Origin: Vanilla planifolia
Taxonomy: Eukaryota; Streptophyta; Magnoliopsida; Asparagales; Orchidaceae
DNA length: 64,000 nucleotides
Assembly: GCA_023846275.1 (NCBI GenBank)
Contig: CM043868.1
Location: 20,369,755 to 20,433,754 of the forward strand
Direction: 5' to 3'
Shown here: positions 1 through 12,420 of the stretch, in pieces
How the letters are laid out: every line of letters starts with the position of its first letter
How positions within the stretch are numbered: position 1 is the stretch's first letter
Position numbers and translations under genes: made by a program
Notes under the pieces: generated by a model
What the model was told of the DNA's origin: nothing
What the model saw: only the letters and a program-made list of their open reading frames with translations
Database searches by the model: none

Positions 1-1087
1 ATTATTATTTATATTCTCATAGTACACTTCTCTTTTTATGTTTTAGTCATTTACAAAAAATGACATTATTTACACTTGTTCCTATTATGTTGTAATCATT
101 TACTTGCAAAATAACTTCCATAAGTATGGTTAAGATATGTCATTTTTTAGATATAATCTCCAACCATGACAATTCAAAACATTTTTGTGAAACTGCTAAG
201 CTAATGTAATGAATAATGCTTATAAAATTATGAACACATTATTTAACATAAAAAAAAACATTATTTGTGCTTCTTAAGAAAAAACTTTTTTAATTCTCTT
301 GCAATCTCTACCTTCTACATGTATGGATTTTGTTAATCTCTACAAAGACCTCCTTCTTAAGAGTTCTTTGAAGCGATATTTCAAATCCCAAAACCTAGCT
401 TCTAAGCACATTAGGATCGATAAAACTCCTGTCTTGATAGTAGATTTAAATTTTGAGTAAAAGAAAATGATTGAAAAATAAGAAAATATTGTCAATGAAA
501 GGCAAGAAATGACTCCTAAAATGAGCACAAAATATCACACTTTGTTTATTTTGAAATCCTTATCAGATGAAAAGACAATTTTAACAACTGAGGAAGAAGA
601 GGATAAAATGGAGAAACAAAATTTGAGGAAGAAGAAGAGTTCTCTCATGAAATTTGTTTTCTTTAATAAGCCAAAAAAAGAAAATTTCTCCTAAAAAATA
701 GATCAAGCCAAAAATATTTTAACGAAGAAGTAAATTACATCTACAAGAACATTAACCAAACTATCCTTGGTGCCTAAAAAGAGAATTGGAAAAAAATTAT
801 CTAAGCTTATTTCTCAATTTGTTAGATTGGATAAGTCAAAGAGCATCTTTCATTTCTCTAACAATAGTCCTTCAGTTGATTTTGAAAAATTTGAATATCA
901 ATCAATCTTGATTGTTTTAGTTTATTATAGTTGCAATTATCATGTCCTTTATTGCTCTAACAATATCCTCTCTTCTATTCTCTATGATAACTATTATAAA
1001 TTTCATGAGATTATTATTCATCTCTATTTGTCTCATGGTGGCATATTAATTATTATATAACCTTAAATCTCTTCTTTCTAAGGCTAC
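1..1087. other. AT-rich stretch without a recognised gene
   Basis: Both strands carry only short open frames of low-complexity, lysine- or isoleucine-rich composition and no family motif. The middle part (about 480-1060) has a run of weakly coding-like sequence with glutamate- and lysine-rich codons, possibly worn retroelement DNA, but no domain could be named. Confidence 0.4.
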
Positions 1088-4025
1088 TGTTACACCCAAG
1101 TTTTTTTTTTTTTTTTTTTTTACATATAGACAGCTCAGATCGTCCCATACCAACCTGAGTAGCCTACGAAAAACATAGGATATAACACATCATTACACAC
1201 CTACTTTCCTTAACTATGTGGATCCCATCTCCCGGGCATACCGTCAAATCAGGTTCATGACTCCTGAATTAACTGATGAACTCGCGCAATGTTACTCCTA
1301 CTAGACCCAATACTCCTAACCCATACCGATAGGAGAACCGATCTAATAGAAGTCTGAATCCCCAAGGTTAAGTTCCATAGTCATGTCATGACCTCACCAT
1401 CAACAAAAAATATATAACATCCACCGATATGAAATGGCGCTCCACACACCATACCGTCAAGATAGAAAATAAGACAGTGTATAAAAATGTAACTCATATG
1501 AAAAATCACAGTCCATCAAATACCACATCATCCATCCGAGTACATGAGTCAGAATCACCCTCACATAATACAAGACATAAGAATAACAATCTCACTGAAT
1601 ACATCCAACAGCAACAATCAACTAACCAGAATGTCTCAGAAAATCACAGATCAGATCTCCTCCACTAGCCTACTGATCACGATCCCACCTAAAGCTGGGT
1701 GGCGTCAAGTCTGCCGAGCCACTGGAAAAATATAGATAATAAAGGAATGAGCTACGCCCAGTAGGAAAGACAGCTAGTAAAAAAAACTCTCATGCAAGAG
1801 AATGATAATAGCAAGAGTATAGAAATACAGCATAACAATATAGGGTGGAAAGGCACTCTCAGTCCCAGACTCTGATCAACCACGGTCACCCCCAGTCACA
1901 CCAGAGTAGCTCTCCTCTGTGCTCCCAGGCAGCATGCCAGCGGGACACGCCCATCTCTGCGCACGCATCACAACGCCTAGCACCCGACACCGCAGCGTCT
2001 CTCGTCAATCAATCTTCTGGAGACTAAAGACAGAACCAGTCACATAGATCTCTAGCCAACGTGAGACACCCCTGCCACCCTCAGGCACGCAGGCCTACAC
2101 ACTTGGCTAGCCACGGCGAGTCACCCCTGCCACTGCCACTCTCAGGCGCACAGGCCTACACTCATGAACCAGAAGAGATCGACTCAGCCACCGTCCCAAG
2201 AAGTCCTCTCCCAACAATTTCCATAGAAGCCACGCCCCTACAGTCATTGCCAAGCTCTAACTCCAAGATTCGGCAACATGTGTCCAGATACAACAAGGCG
2301 CATACCAGTCCACATGTATACTGTGGAAGCTAAGTCTGTACTGCACAGTTACCTACCACAACTACCCTAAAACATCATATAGGGCCTATAGTAGTCCGGT
2401 CTAATATGCCAATCCATTAAATATGCCAACATTGAGTAAACTGACTCAATCCATGTCATTGCCATCCAAGCAACACAAACTGTACCAAAATTCTAACTAT
2501 TCTGGTAGCACCCAAGTGTCACACTTCCTTCCAACTAATCCAGCTGCACTGAATTTATGGGTAATTTCCAACAGTCAATTTCAACTTGGCTACGTGATTT
2601 CTAAAAATCACATTTTTCTCACTTCAGGAAATTTTTAAATTCAAAAAAATCAATTTCCGCCCTTTATCCATTTTCCGAAATTCGGAATAAATTTCCGAAT
2701 AAAATTTAAATTCCACATATATCCTTTTTCCGAAAATTTGGATTAATTTCCGAATTAAATTTTCCTCCGCGCCGTTCGTCCGCGCCGAATCCTGCTGAAT
2801 CGGTTTTCGCTGCCGGTTCGGAAACCTCGCGCTGAACCGCGACACCGCCGAACCAAATTCCTTAATAATCCGTTAATTGGTCGATGCTTAAATAAATATA
2901 ATTACTAATAAATATTATATAAATACCATTAATTACTTAAATAAATTCGTAATTAATCTAAACCCTTCTCCTTCCTCGGTCCGACGCCCGCGAACCCTAA
3001 CCGACGCAATCGCCGACCAATCCAATCCTTCCGTCGATTTCCGGCTAACGCGAACAAGGAGAAACAAAATCCGATGTTCGTACTATCCTAATGTTTCAAT
3101 AATGCCACTAATTTATAAGGTTCATTCAAAATTTCCGCCGAAGGAGTTCGCCCGTATGCCATTGCCGTATTGTGAGATTTAAGATTAATCCAACAATTAA
3201 TTAACTAAATCAATGGCAACACTGATAATACAAATCCCTAACATGTTCCTAAGCATTAACTAAATTTTTCGGCAAAATGGGAAATTTTCTAGAAAATCCA
3301 AAATTTGTAAAAGACGCAGATTAGCATTCAACTAAGTCCGATTTTTCATCCACATGCTTGTGTTCATTAAGCAAAATATTCCATGCTTTTAATTTCTACT
3401 AAATAACTAATTTAAATCTGACTTTCCTACCTTGCTCGCCGGCGACGGTGAAGCTCGCACGCGATCAACCGCAGCTCCTCGCCGAACGAAACCGGTACCA
3501 AAATGCTCGCCTCTGTCCCGCGAACCTCCGGTTACCAAAAGCCCCTTGGAAGGCTGCCGGAAATTACCGCTGTTCGCCGCGAACACCTCGCCTCTAGCCG
3601 CCGTTCGAAACCCTAACAGCCGAACAGTTTAGGTTAAATACCCGGCTTAAACCGGTAATAACCCGTTAAGACCCATTAAGCGCCGGTTGACCTTCCAAAA
3701 ACGCCGCTTAACACCCGATCAGTTGGTTAATCTCCACCGCTGATCTCGCCCATCCGATCCGCTTATCCGCAGCTTATCTAAACGCACGCGCAAACGCACC
3801 TCGGCGAACCGCCGCGCCTTCGCTGAACCGCTCCGGTCCGGTTCACGCGCGTAAAAAAAACCAAATTCCGGTTTTAAAAATAATCTCGGTGCTCCGAAAA
3901 AATCCCCAGAAAATTTCAGAAATTCCAATAGCCTCCAATTGAGCTCCTGGCTCATCCTACTGTCGATCTGAAATCATCCAAGCCACAATTGAATTATTGA
4001 AGATTAAACATATAATATTTTACCA
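1088..4025 (-). mobile_element. Solo or truncated LTR, Ty3/gypsy-like (fossil)
   Basis: Seen: a block much richer in G/C than its surroundings. Read on the minus strand it ends in CTTGGGTGTAACA (plus strand 1088-1100), a typical terminal motif of long plant Ty3/gypsy LTRs. Upstream of that end lie a T-rich, poly(A)-site-like region with CTGGGCGTAGCTCA (about 1750-1765) and a leader-like stretch with TTAGGGTTTCG (about 3600-3615). No primer-binding site follows the 1088 end and no polypurine tract was found at the other end, so this looks like a solo LTR or a piece of one. Target duplications were not found, and the right end near 4025 is approximate. A 21-T run lies at 1101-1121. The lineage (Tekay/Del-like) is a guess from general resemblance. 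It carries no coding domain. Confidence 0.5.
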
Positions 4026-7000
4026 GGTATAACTTAATTTTTTCAAGTAGTTAATGCATCTTCCACTTCTATTAGTTTCTTTTGATATTGTTCAAGTTTC
4101 TCTTTTAAAAGATCCTAATCAATCTCCATCTAAATGTTCTTCGCAATTATTTCTTTTTTTTTATAGTGATAATCAACTACATTGTTTTGAAGGACATATG
4201 GATGCAACCATAAATCAACTAAGGGAAACAAAGTTGATATTAAAGATTTCCAATATATAGTTAAGAAACTAATGAAGGTATTGATACGATGAAGGCCTTT
4301 CACTTGGATTGGTCGAGAACACTAGCACCTTTTATAAGAGACAATGAGAAGATTAAGAAGATTTATTAGACATGTCTCTTTCATTTATGTTATACAATAC
4401 AACTACATTAAGGATGTGACATTGTTGACCATTGACAATTAAGCATTTCATGAAGAAATCCTTCATATAAAAGATAATAAATATTTTCCATTTTTTTGTC
4501 ATTCAATGCTACTTTTTACTCTCTATTTACATACATATATGATCTTTAATGCATTTACAAAACATCATTAATTATAATAATTAATAAAATTAGTTAAAAT
4601 CCTCTGATCATTAATTTCAAATCACTAATGTGTTATCGTTTTGTTCATTTTGATGTGACTCTTCGTTATTCAAGTAAATAATTTCATAAATTATTATGTG
4701 CCAACTATCATAATGTTCTTTAATCATGTTAGATTTATATCTACAAAAGGTGGATTACTACAAAGACTTATTTAGCTTCCTTTTTCTTTGATTCTTCTCA
4801 TTCAAAGTTGAAATTTGGCTCTCTTTTCATTCATCTATGTTATCATTTCATTAAATTCCCTTCATTAGTCTGATTGAGATCAAAGAATAGCGAGCTAAGT
4901 CTGAGCTAAGCTTGGATATGGAAGTGTTTTTTCGTTTCTCGACGGTAAAGTAAGACCAAGCTCATGAGCTTATTATCCTAACCCAATTATTCACCAAATT
5001 TAAGAAATTTAATAATTTCATTAGTACAACTCTAGTTACACAACACCTTAAATTTTGCTCACATTAGCTAACAGTAAATGTTGATTATGAGAAACTTAAT
5101 TTCGAGTTTGAAGAAACTTTTAAACTAATTAGTAGTGCTTCATATTCATTCAAACTTTTGTGCTTGCAAAAAGAATCTATAATATATTAGATTGTCAATT
5201 CTTCAAAACTAAAGAACACAAATCTAATATAATTATCATGCTTGCAAGATGCTTCATTTATAAACATGATCCATGCATTGGTTTTCTTTTTTCCCTCGAA
5301 CTTAGAATTTATGTAGGGACCCATCAAAAAAATAACTAGTCTTCTTGGGAATTAAGAGATGTCATATTGCCCAAACTTAATTGTGTTTTGTCAATACACT
5401 CTTGCATTATGAAGAATTTGTTGAAGCTTACTATCTTTGCAATAACTTCATGGTTTTAGAAATAAGTCGTTAACTTTGTTGATGCCATTATTAGTACAAG
5501 GATGAATTCTTTTGAGGGAATTTTTGCAAGTGTTCTGCATAATAAATAGGTTTTTGAAACCCTAATTCTTCTTGAATTAAAATCTAGCCAAGTAAACCTT
5601 TGGAGACAACAAAATCAAGACATAGGGATTCTACTATTTTTGGTTTATAGATAAAATACATATTAATATGAAGGCATCTTCATACATTACAATCCATCCA
5701 AGCATCATTTGATCTTATATAGACTTGCAACATTTTTCAAATTCTTCCTTAGTTTGAAATGAATTAATTAAGTCCTAAAATCTTTTCATTTAGCCATTGA
5801 ACATTGTAAGGCATTATTGAATATAGCAAGTTAATGATGGCATTGTGATTCTCTAAATTTAGTTTAACTTATTTCAAAATTAAGAATACAAACGAACTTT
5901 CCTAACAAGACTCCAAATGTGTGTTTACATAGTTTAAGAGTTTTCTAATTACTTATTAGCCTTTTTCTTTTAGATAATAAGAATTTCAATATATTTCTTT
6001 TTATACATGTGATGACACTAGCACATAAGTAGATTTTGTGAAAATGTCACACACAACACATGGCAACTATAGTTGAACCTAGATGGTTGCAATAACAAAC
6101 ACCAATAACATAGAATCAAATGTGAATGTTTTTAATTTTTTTCAAGAACTTGATGGTAATGCAAGTTATGTTATTTAGAATAACTAATGGCAATCGAGTG
6201 CCAAAATTGAATAAAGCAGAGCAGTAAAAGATAGTGGTGGCAGATTGTTGTAATAGTTGAAATAAGGTGAATGAGTCCCTCATACCAAAAATTTGATGGA
6301 GAATGGGCAAGAAGAACTCTCGTAGCTAGATCTGAAGTGGAATGTAATAATGATGACAATGATAATGTTAGTTAAAGTAAATTTGAATTACAACTTGAAT
6401 ATCTTTATATCGTAACCTGAATGAATCTAAATCATAGTATAGGGATATGCATTCATACAGTAAAAAGAAAGCATAATTTCAATCAAAAGGTAATATCTAG
6501 AAAATAAATCATCCTTTTTTATTCCAAATAGCATATTAATGGATTCAAAGGATAACTTTTAGACTAAAAGAAAAAATTATGAGATACTTAATAAAAAAAT
6601 AAAACTATAAAAATATATAAAAATAATTAAAAACTTTTAAGATACTTATAAAGAACTTGTTACAATGCACAATCAGTTAAGCATACAAAATAAATTAAAA
6701 AACCATATATGGCTCAATGGATCAATTCAATATTATCTATTGATGTAGCTTATGTTACATCAAATATTGAGAAAAAAGATTTAATAAATCTCAAAATAAC
6801 TATGCATTACATTAAGGTTGTCATCAAGCCCATAAAATGTTTGAAGAAATTATTTGAAATATTTTGGATGAGTTTCTCCGCCTTTTCATTGCATAGAGAA
6901 AGGGATAGTGAATTTTTTTCATTTTTATTGAGGTTATAAAATATAGCATTCTAAAGGCATGTAGTTTATTCAAATAAGTATCTTCAAGAATTAAAAAAAA

Positions 7001-8380
7001 CATTATCACATAGACAATAATCAAGAAAATTTAAGCCTATAAGATAAGAGAATTATAATTATTTACTAAGATATATAATTTTTTTAATTTAAAGTTTTAA
7101 TAAATGTTATCAAAATTTAGAGAATTATTTAAATTAACAAAATTTATTATAATTGCAAAAAACTAGCCACAAATCTTAAAAAAGAGGAAGGAAAACGAAT
7201 GAAATACCACTTATTACGAACCCAATGGTGCAAGTTTCTCCAAATTTGATTCAAAACTGATTATAAAATAAAAGAAAATTTATAAAAAATATATTAATAT
7301 TTTATTTATATAATTTTTAAAGAAAAAATTTATTAAATTATTAAGGATTATCAAAAAAACTCCATTATTAAATGCAGGAAAAAGTTATCAATTTTTGTAT
7401 GTAGAACAAATGATACAGTGTATGTAAATACAAGAAAGTCTCTAATGTCTTGCCATGATCTAGTGTACAACTAGCATTTCATCTTGCCCTATATCTTATA
7501 TTATTATATTAATTCTTTTTCATTTTTTCATTAGGGATGGTGTATTTAGAAAATATTATATTTTATTTTCTTATTTTTTTTTATTTTCTTATGAAATAAA
7601 TAATAATGATGATGAGGTATCAAAAAGCTTCTTTAGATTTCTTTGACATTTATTATATATTTTTTTTCATTTTTATGTTTTACTTTCATATTTTTATCTT
7701 GTATAACAAGAAATTTAGATAGACATAAAAATATATCAATTAAAAATTTATAAAACTATTGTAGATATTACAACATATATTATGCTATGCAATCATGACT
7801 CCATGCCAAATATATCAATCTTTCTATTTTATTCAAAAATTTCTTTTTTCTTATATTGCTAATTTTATGTGCATTATGATTAATAATGTTTATGCATACT
7901 TGTTTTATGCATATACCAATTTGATAATGTAAAACATATTGTGTTAAAGCAAATATAGGAATTTGGTAATGGATTTTAGAGATCCAATCCCTACAAATAA
8001 TGAGGTTACTAGTAGCAAAGATGAAAGTAAGCAGGAGAAATAAACTATTGTAGTGCAAGACCATTTGCAAGAAAATTTGAAAAGTTATGAATAGAGATAT
8101 TTTGCATTAATAAGAGAAATGCTACAATCTATTCATAAGATTGCGCAAAGCCAAGTTATGGTTGAGTTTGAAAAATGATTAGAAAGAGGAAAGGATTTTC
8201 AATTCCACCACAAAAGTCAAAATATTATAATATGATATTAGAGTATTACATTTTTAATTCATTGTCATTCAAGAACAATACAAGAAAAAGCTAATAGAAG
8301 TATAACACTAATGAGGGTGGGGAGCTAACATGCACAAGTGAAAGCGTGAGAGTAAAAGTACAACTATTGTTGAAAGATTT
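4026..8380. other. AT-rich intergenic DNA, nothing recognised
   Basis: Long AT-rich stretch with no open frame above about 96 codons and no family motif on either strand. The part from 5280 to 6400 has slightly more balanced base composition and may be an old element read on the minus strand, but no conserved domain could be recognised. Confidence 0.4.
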
Positions 8381-8389
8381 TAAGGATTT

Positions 8390-8945
8390 AGGGATGAATA
8401 AATTTCACATAAACTATAAGAAGAAAGATATAGATAAAGTTATATATCTTAAAATAGTGAGATGCCTCTTGGTGAAAACTCTAGATTTAATTTGTTGAAA
8501 TCTATATATTTAAGTATGTGAGAAATGACCTTTTTTATAAGAACAAAACAATACGAGATCATGACAATAATTCACTAGGAAGGCAAGAATATTACAACAT
8601 AATATCACAATGGGATCTCCTCTAATCTTATATGATTTAAAAATGAATCAAGCACAAAAAGGTGGACCTATAATGCCTAATAAGGGTTGTGAGTGAACAT
8701 ATATGATGAAAATGTGATAGTGCAGAGGCTACTCCTATACAAGATTTCTAAAAGTATAAGGATAAATAAGTCTCATATTTGTCATAGGAAGATAGATCAT
8801 GAGCTTTATAAATAAGATCATAAGCTTTGAAATGTTGAGATATATTTAGGAACAATTTGAGCTTAGAACCCATGAGAACTCCAAAGTATAATCATGCTGG
8901 AATTTGAATAACCTTTAGATGGGTGATCAAAACCGGCATCGACAA
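8390..8945 (+). mobile_element. Worn TRIM-like repeats with 5S rRNA-derived segment (Cassandra-like fossil)
   Basis: Seen: two diverged copies of a repeat of roughly 110 bases (about 8390-8500 and 8755-8865) sharing the pattern 'gat/taaggat...aat..gaag..agat.at.a...tt.tat'. The second copy runs straight into a stretch resembling 5S rRNA: ACCCATGAGAACTCC at 8868-8882, an ATGCT block near 8893-8897, and GATGGGTGA at 8919-8927 in the position of the 5S C box. Known: Cassandra TRIM LTRs carry a 5S-derived promoter with exactly these blocks. Inference: this is an old, broken Cassandra-like LTR. It cannot be a working 5S gene, because the internal promoter region is strongly diverged. It lies immediately downstream of the NAC gene's poly(A) region, in the opposite orientation. 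Confidence 0.45.
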
Positions 8946-8954
8946 CTTACACGC

Positions 8955-8960
8955 TTTATT
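8955..8960 (-). terminator. Poly(A) signal of the NAC gene
   Basis: Minus-strand AATAAA about 220 bases past the NAC stop codon, the first canonical hexamer in the 3' flank. It suggests a 3' untranslated region from 9177 to roughly 8935, which would end inside or beside the 5S-like repeat. Confidence 0.4.
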
Positions 8961-9177
8961 TCCATTTTAATCGAATGTATAACATCATCACCAAATGAAT
9001 GAAATGGGAGGTTTGAAACACAGTTTCTGAAACATAAAAGCTATTTCAGTGAGCTGGGAGAGGGCTTTTTTAGCTACGGTAAGCAAATCTCCTACATAAA
9101 CCAGGTGGTCAATTGCTGGGAACTCTGCACGCTTCATAACCTTGCAGGTTCTTCACTTTCGCCACCTCTTCAGTAAT

Positions 9178-10390
9178 TCAATCGCATCTCTGTCCTTGGT
9201 TCCATGAAGATTGATACATGAAATCCAGGAAGCAACTCTGTTCGGCGAGGGAGGGCTCCAAAGGCAATAACCGTCCATCAGCCGAGAACTGCAGCTTCTT
9301 GAAAGCCTGCTGTTGCGTCATGTCGTCCATCTCAGCGAGTGCGTGCTTCCTTTTCATCGGCCTGACGGCCAATTCCACCGCCTGCAGTTGCTGCTGCGCT
9401 ATGGCGTAGGCCGAGCAGCCGCCTGCAGGATGAAGGGGTGGCCACCTTAAGTGTTGAGCCGAGGACACATCCTCACCGTTGTTGCTCTCCATGTTCTCTA
9501 TTGGGCAGTCTGGAATGTAGCTTTGAATCTGTTGGGTATATTCGGTATTGAAGCTTCTCATCTTGGTTTCCGTCACGAGCGGTTTTTCTTCGGTTTGGGT
9601 ACTATTTGTGGAGGCCGAAACGGGTGGGCTTCGTATCAGCGGCACCTCGTCGTTTGTCACCGACGCCTCTCCCCTGTGCCTGACTCGGCATAGTACCCAA
9701 TCATCCAACTGGCATACAAAAGAAGAAGAAGAAGAAATAAGATTAAACGGAAACGAGCACGGCAAAAAAGAAGTTGTGGCGCAGAATATGTAATCTGCAT
9801 CTTACACGCATGGAGTCCTTTTGGGTATGGACCCGAGAAGGGGCCATGGAGTCGAGCAGGCGGTACTCTTGCATGACCCAATCGGTCTTGGTGCCCTTTG
9901 GCGGCCGGCCCTGGTAGAAAACCAGGGCTTTCTTGACGCCGATGCACCGAGTGCCGCTGGGAGCTAGGATTGGTTTGTCAGTGCCGGTGGCCTTCCAGTA
10001 GCCTGACGCTGCGGCGCGATTGGGTCGGACGCCGTTGGGGTACTTGCGTTCTCGGGGACTGAAGAAGAACCACTCTCCCTCACCGAAAAAGGACATTTCT
10101 GAAACAGAATGAAAGCAAACGAAGAAAGTGCATCAGTCTAACTGAATAAAAGAGGAACTTTCATGTGCCCGAAAGATGGGCCGAGGAAGAAGGACTAATT
10201 AATCACCAGGGAGGTCCCATGGATTGTACTTGTAAAGGTCGATGTCGGCAATAATCGCGTGCTCGGGAGGTAAAGAACATGTGACCTTCCTCTTCAAGTA
10301 ATGGGTGATGAGCTCTTGGTCTGTTGGATGAAAACGAAAGCCAGGAGGAAACTGGGAATTCAACAGTCCGCTATCTTTCATTTCCAACAT
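9178..10390 (-). CDS. NAC domain transcription factor (NAP/NAM-type), complete, three exons
   Basis: A nuclear DNA-binding transcription factor. Exons on the minus strand are 10390-10207, 10098-9806 and 9708-9178. The introns are 108 bp (phase 1) and 97 bp (phase 0), both GT-AG and at the two classic NAC positions. The product has 335 residues. Subdomain A is [13 protein letters not shown] (15-27). Subdomains B-C include [14 protein letters not shown] (49-62), [15 protein letters not shown] (70-84) and [16 protein letters not shown] (88-103). Subdomain D runs from [21 protein letters not shown] (115-135) to EYRL (139-142). Subdomain E is LDDWVLCR (160-167), starting exactly at exon 3. Residues 170-335 form the variable activation tail, with a basic KRKHAL patch, a glutamine-rich stretch and an acidic/aromatic end. 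The core resembles the NAP/NARS group, whose members act in senescence, seed and stress programmes; this assignment is by eye. The first ATG was chosen; a second, three codons on (10381), is equally possible. Residue Q25 replaces the usual glutamate of subdomain A. Confidence 0.93.
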
Positions 10391-10495
10391 AACTAATGAA
10401 GCCGCAGTCAGCTAAACAAGATCGAGAAAGAAGAAAAGAAGGAATAGCGCGATAGGGGATGGAGGCACGGTTTTGGGTGAAGCAAATAAGGATTG

Positions 10496-10502
10496 TTTTA
10501 TA
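10496..10502 (-). promoter_or_regulatory. TATA box of the NAC gene
   Basis: Minus-strand TATAAAA, about 106-112 bases before the first ATG, inside a stretch less AT-rich than the flanks. It would put the transcript start near 10465 and give a 5' leader of about 75 bases rich in pyrimidines, as is usual in plants. Confidence 0.5.
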
Positions 10503-10559
10503 GGAGAACAGTGTCCTCGAGACATCAAACATGCCGTTGAGTGATGAAACCGCAGGCAT

Positions 10560-12180
10560 TGGCCGGCTGTCCCTTTTCTGAGCTTTTCAAAGGCTTGGTG
10601 AAAGAGAACTGAGTGATGCCCTGAAGACAGTCGAGCGTGGCCTGGATTGGATCAAATAAAACGACGCTGGTTAGGCCAAAGTAGGAATTTTCTACTCTAC
10701 GAATTTGATCAGGGAAGGAATTAAAAGATATTTTGGAATTACCATCAACGGATTCAAAGGTTTTTATATTTTAGAAAGCTTGCTAAGAAAAAAATAATCT
10801 ATAAGATATATTTAAAAAATCTTAAAGTAGTTTTTTTGACATAATTATATTTATCAACGTTTTTGTGGTGATAAGAAAATTGTGGGAAACTTCTTAACCA
10901 ACAAATTCTTTATTTTTTGTTTCAATATTAGTAGTGATTTCTTGAATGAAAGTTCATTTTGATGTAGGCTAGTTTGGTTATTAGATGTGTAGTTTGTCAT
11001 CAATTCTTAATAACTTTTTTTTAGTGATTTTAGACAACCAAAATATGTTCATATCATTATCACGCTTAAAAGTCCAAAACCTATTGAAAATGACAAGCTA
11101 TGCTCATGGCTTCTGGTATTAGCATGCACAAGCCTAAGTTCAATACAAAAGCCAATTTCATTTGCGTGTGATGACAAGTTTTGCATGAGATTAATACAGC
11201 ACATGTCAAAACATAGTTGTAATTCTTAAAAATTTCGAAAAATTAATTAGAACATTATCATATAATTTGATAAATTATTATATTTAAATGTCAAAATAGA
11301 CAAATTTGTTATTTTAATTTCATATCCTCTAAACTAATTGACTGTTTTTTTTATATTTATGTTATTTTTTTGTGACTAGTTTTTATAATTATTTTTTTAG
11401 AATTTTATGAGTATAGTAACCTACAAACTCAAAAGAGCATAAGCCTACCCAATTATGAGGCTTAGTTGAGTCATGACTTTAGATAATAATATCAAACTCA
11501 ATTGAGTCCAACTTGTATCAAATTTGACTTTCCCAATCATGAAGTTTAATTTAGACCTTATTAAGAATTTAAGTGCTATTGAATGAAAACAAATGCATTT
11601 AAAATTAAATCAATTATTAAGTAACATATTTCTATATTTTTTTCTTTTAAATGAGATATTGATTTATATCTAACATTTTATGAAAATACCACTTGAAAAA
11701 TATCAAACTATTAATATGTAAAATTAAATCCTTCTTAAATATTATCAAGCATATCTTTAATTAACATTATTTTAGGTTTTGTGAATTTATGTTGTGAGTA
11801 ACATTGCCCATTATTTTGATCTTATCAAACTTGTCAATGATCTTGTTGGTTAGCACCAACTTCCAACCTTTGAGTTATCATTGAGATAAGTGATCGAACT
11901 AACACCATGGTTATGACTTCCCCTAGTATGATATCGAAGATCATTGATGCTCAATTCACCTGCTCTTGTAGTGATACCACCAACCTTAGTGTGAATGAAT
12001 GTGTTAAACTTTGTCATCATTCTAACTTTTCTTTGATTCCTGTTTTAATTAGGTTTGGATTGAATAGGGTCTATAATGCCCTCCTCTTCTCTTTTGTGTT
12101 AGAATAAGGACAATTAATTAGTATAGTCCAATTTGCTCAACAAAACCAATTCATGTTTGATTTGTTTTTTTTTTTTTGTA
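10560..12180. other. NAC upstream flank and AT-rich intergenic DNA
   Basis: The first 150 bases upstream of the NAC promoter keep a balanced base composition. Beyond about 10720 the DNA becomes AT-rich with no recognised gene, domain or repeat. Confidence 0.4.
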
Positions 12181-12187
12181 TTAATAA

Positions 12188-12420
12188 TATTTTATTTTAT
12201 TATGATATATGAACAAATGTTTATAAATAACTATTGAAGTTTTATATTTCTTTAGCTTTAATTTATAAAGTTATGAGCATGTTATTGACTTTGTATTTAC
12301 TTATTATTTCTTATTAAAATGGTTTTAAAGACTAAAGAAAAGTGAAAAGAAATAAAAAAAAATGTGACTTCAAACCAAAGAAAAGTGGGTGAGGGAACTT
12401 ATAGGAATGGTATAAGAACA
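12188..12420 (+). repeat. Left copy of a dispersed direct repeat
   Basis: Shares with 14462-14670 the same order of short blocks, including TTATGAGCATGTTA, TTTGTATTTACTTATT and GTGAAAAGAAATA or a close form, followed by an AAAAGTGG block. By eye about three quarters of the bases agree. The copies lie about 2.3 kb apart in the same orientation. Confidence 0.55.

Noticed and set aside
3432-3955. GC-rich open frames within the 1-4 kb block
   Set aside because: Arginine- and proline-rich products typical of GC-rich untranslated LTR DNA, with no domain.
8861-8935. A functional 5S rRNA gene
   Set aside because: Only short blocks match 5S. The internal promoter region is too diverged, and the context is a repeat.
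9218-9793. Plus-strand open frames across the NAC third exon
   Set aside because: They mirror the minus-strand NAC exon, whose frame, splice sites and domains are unmistakable.
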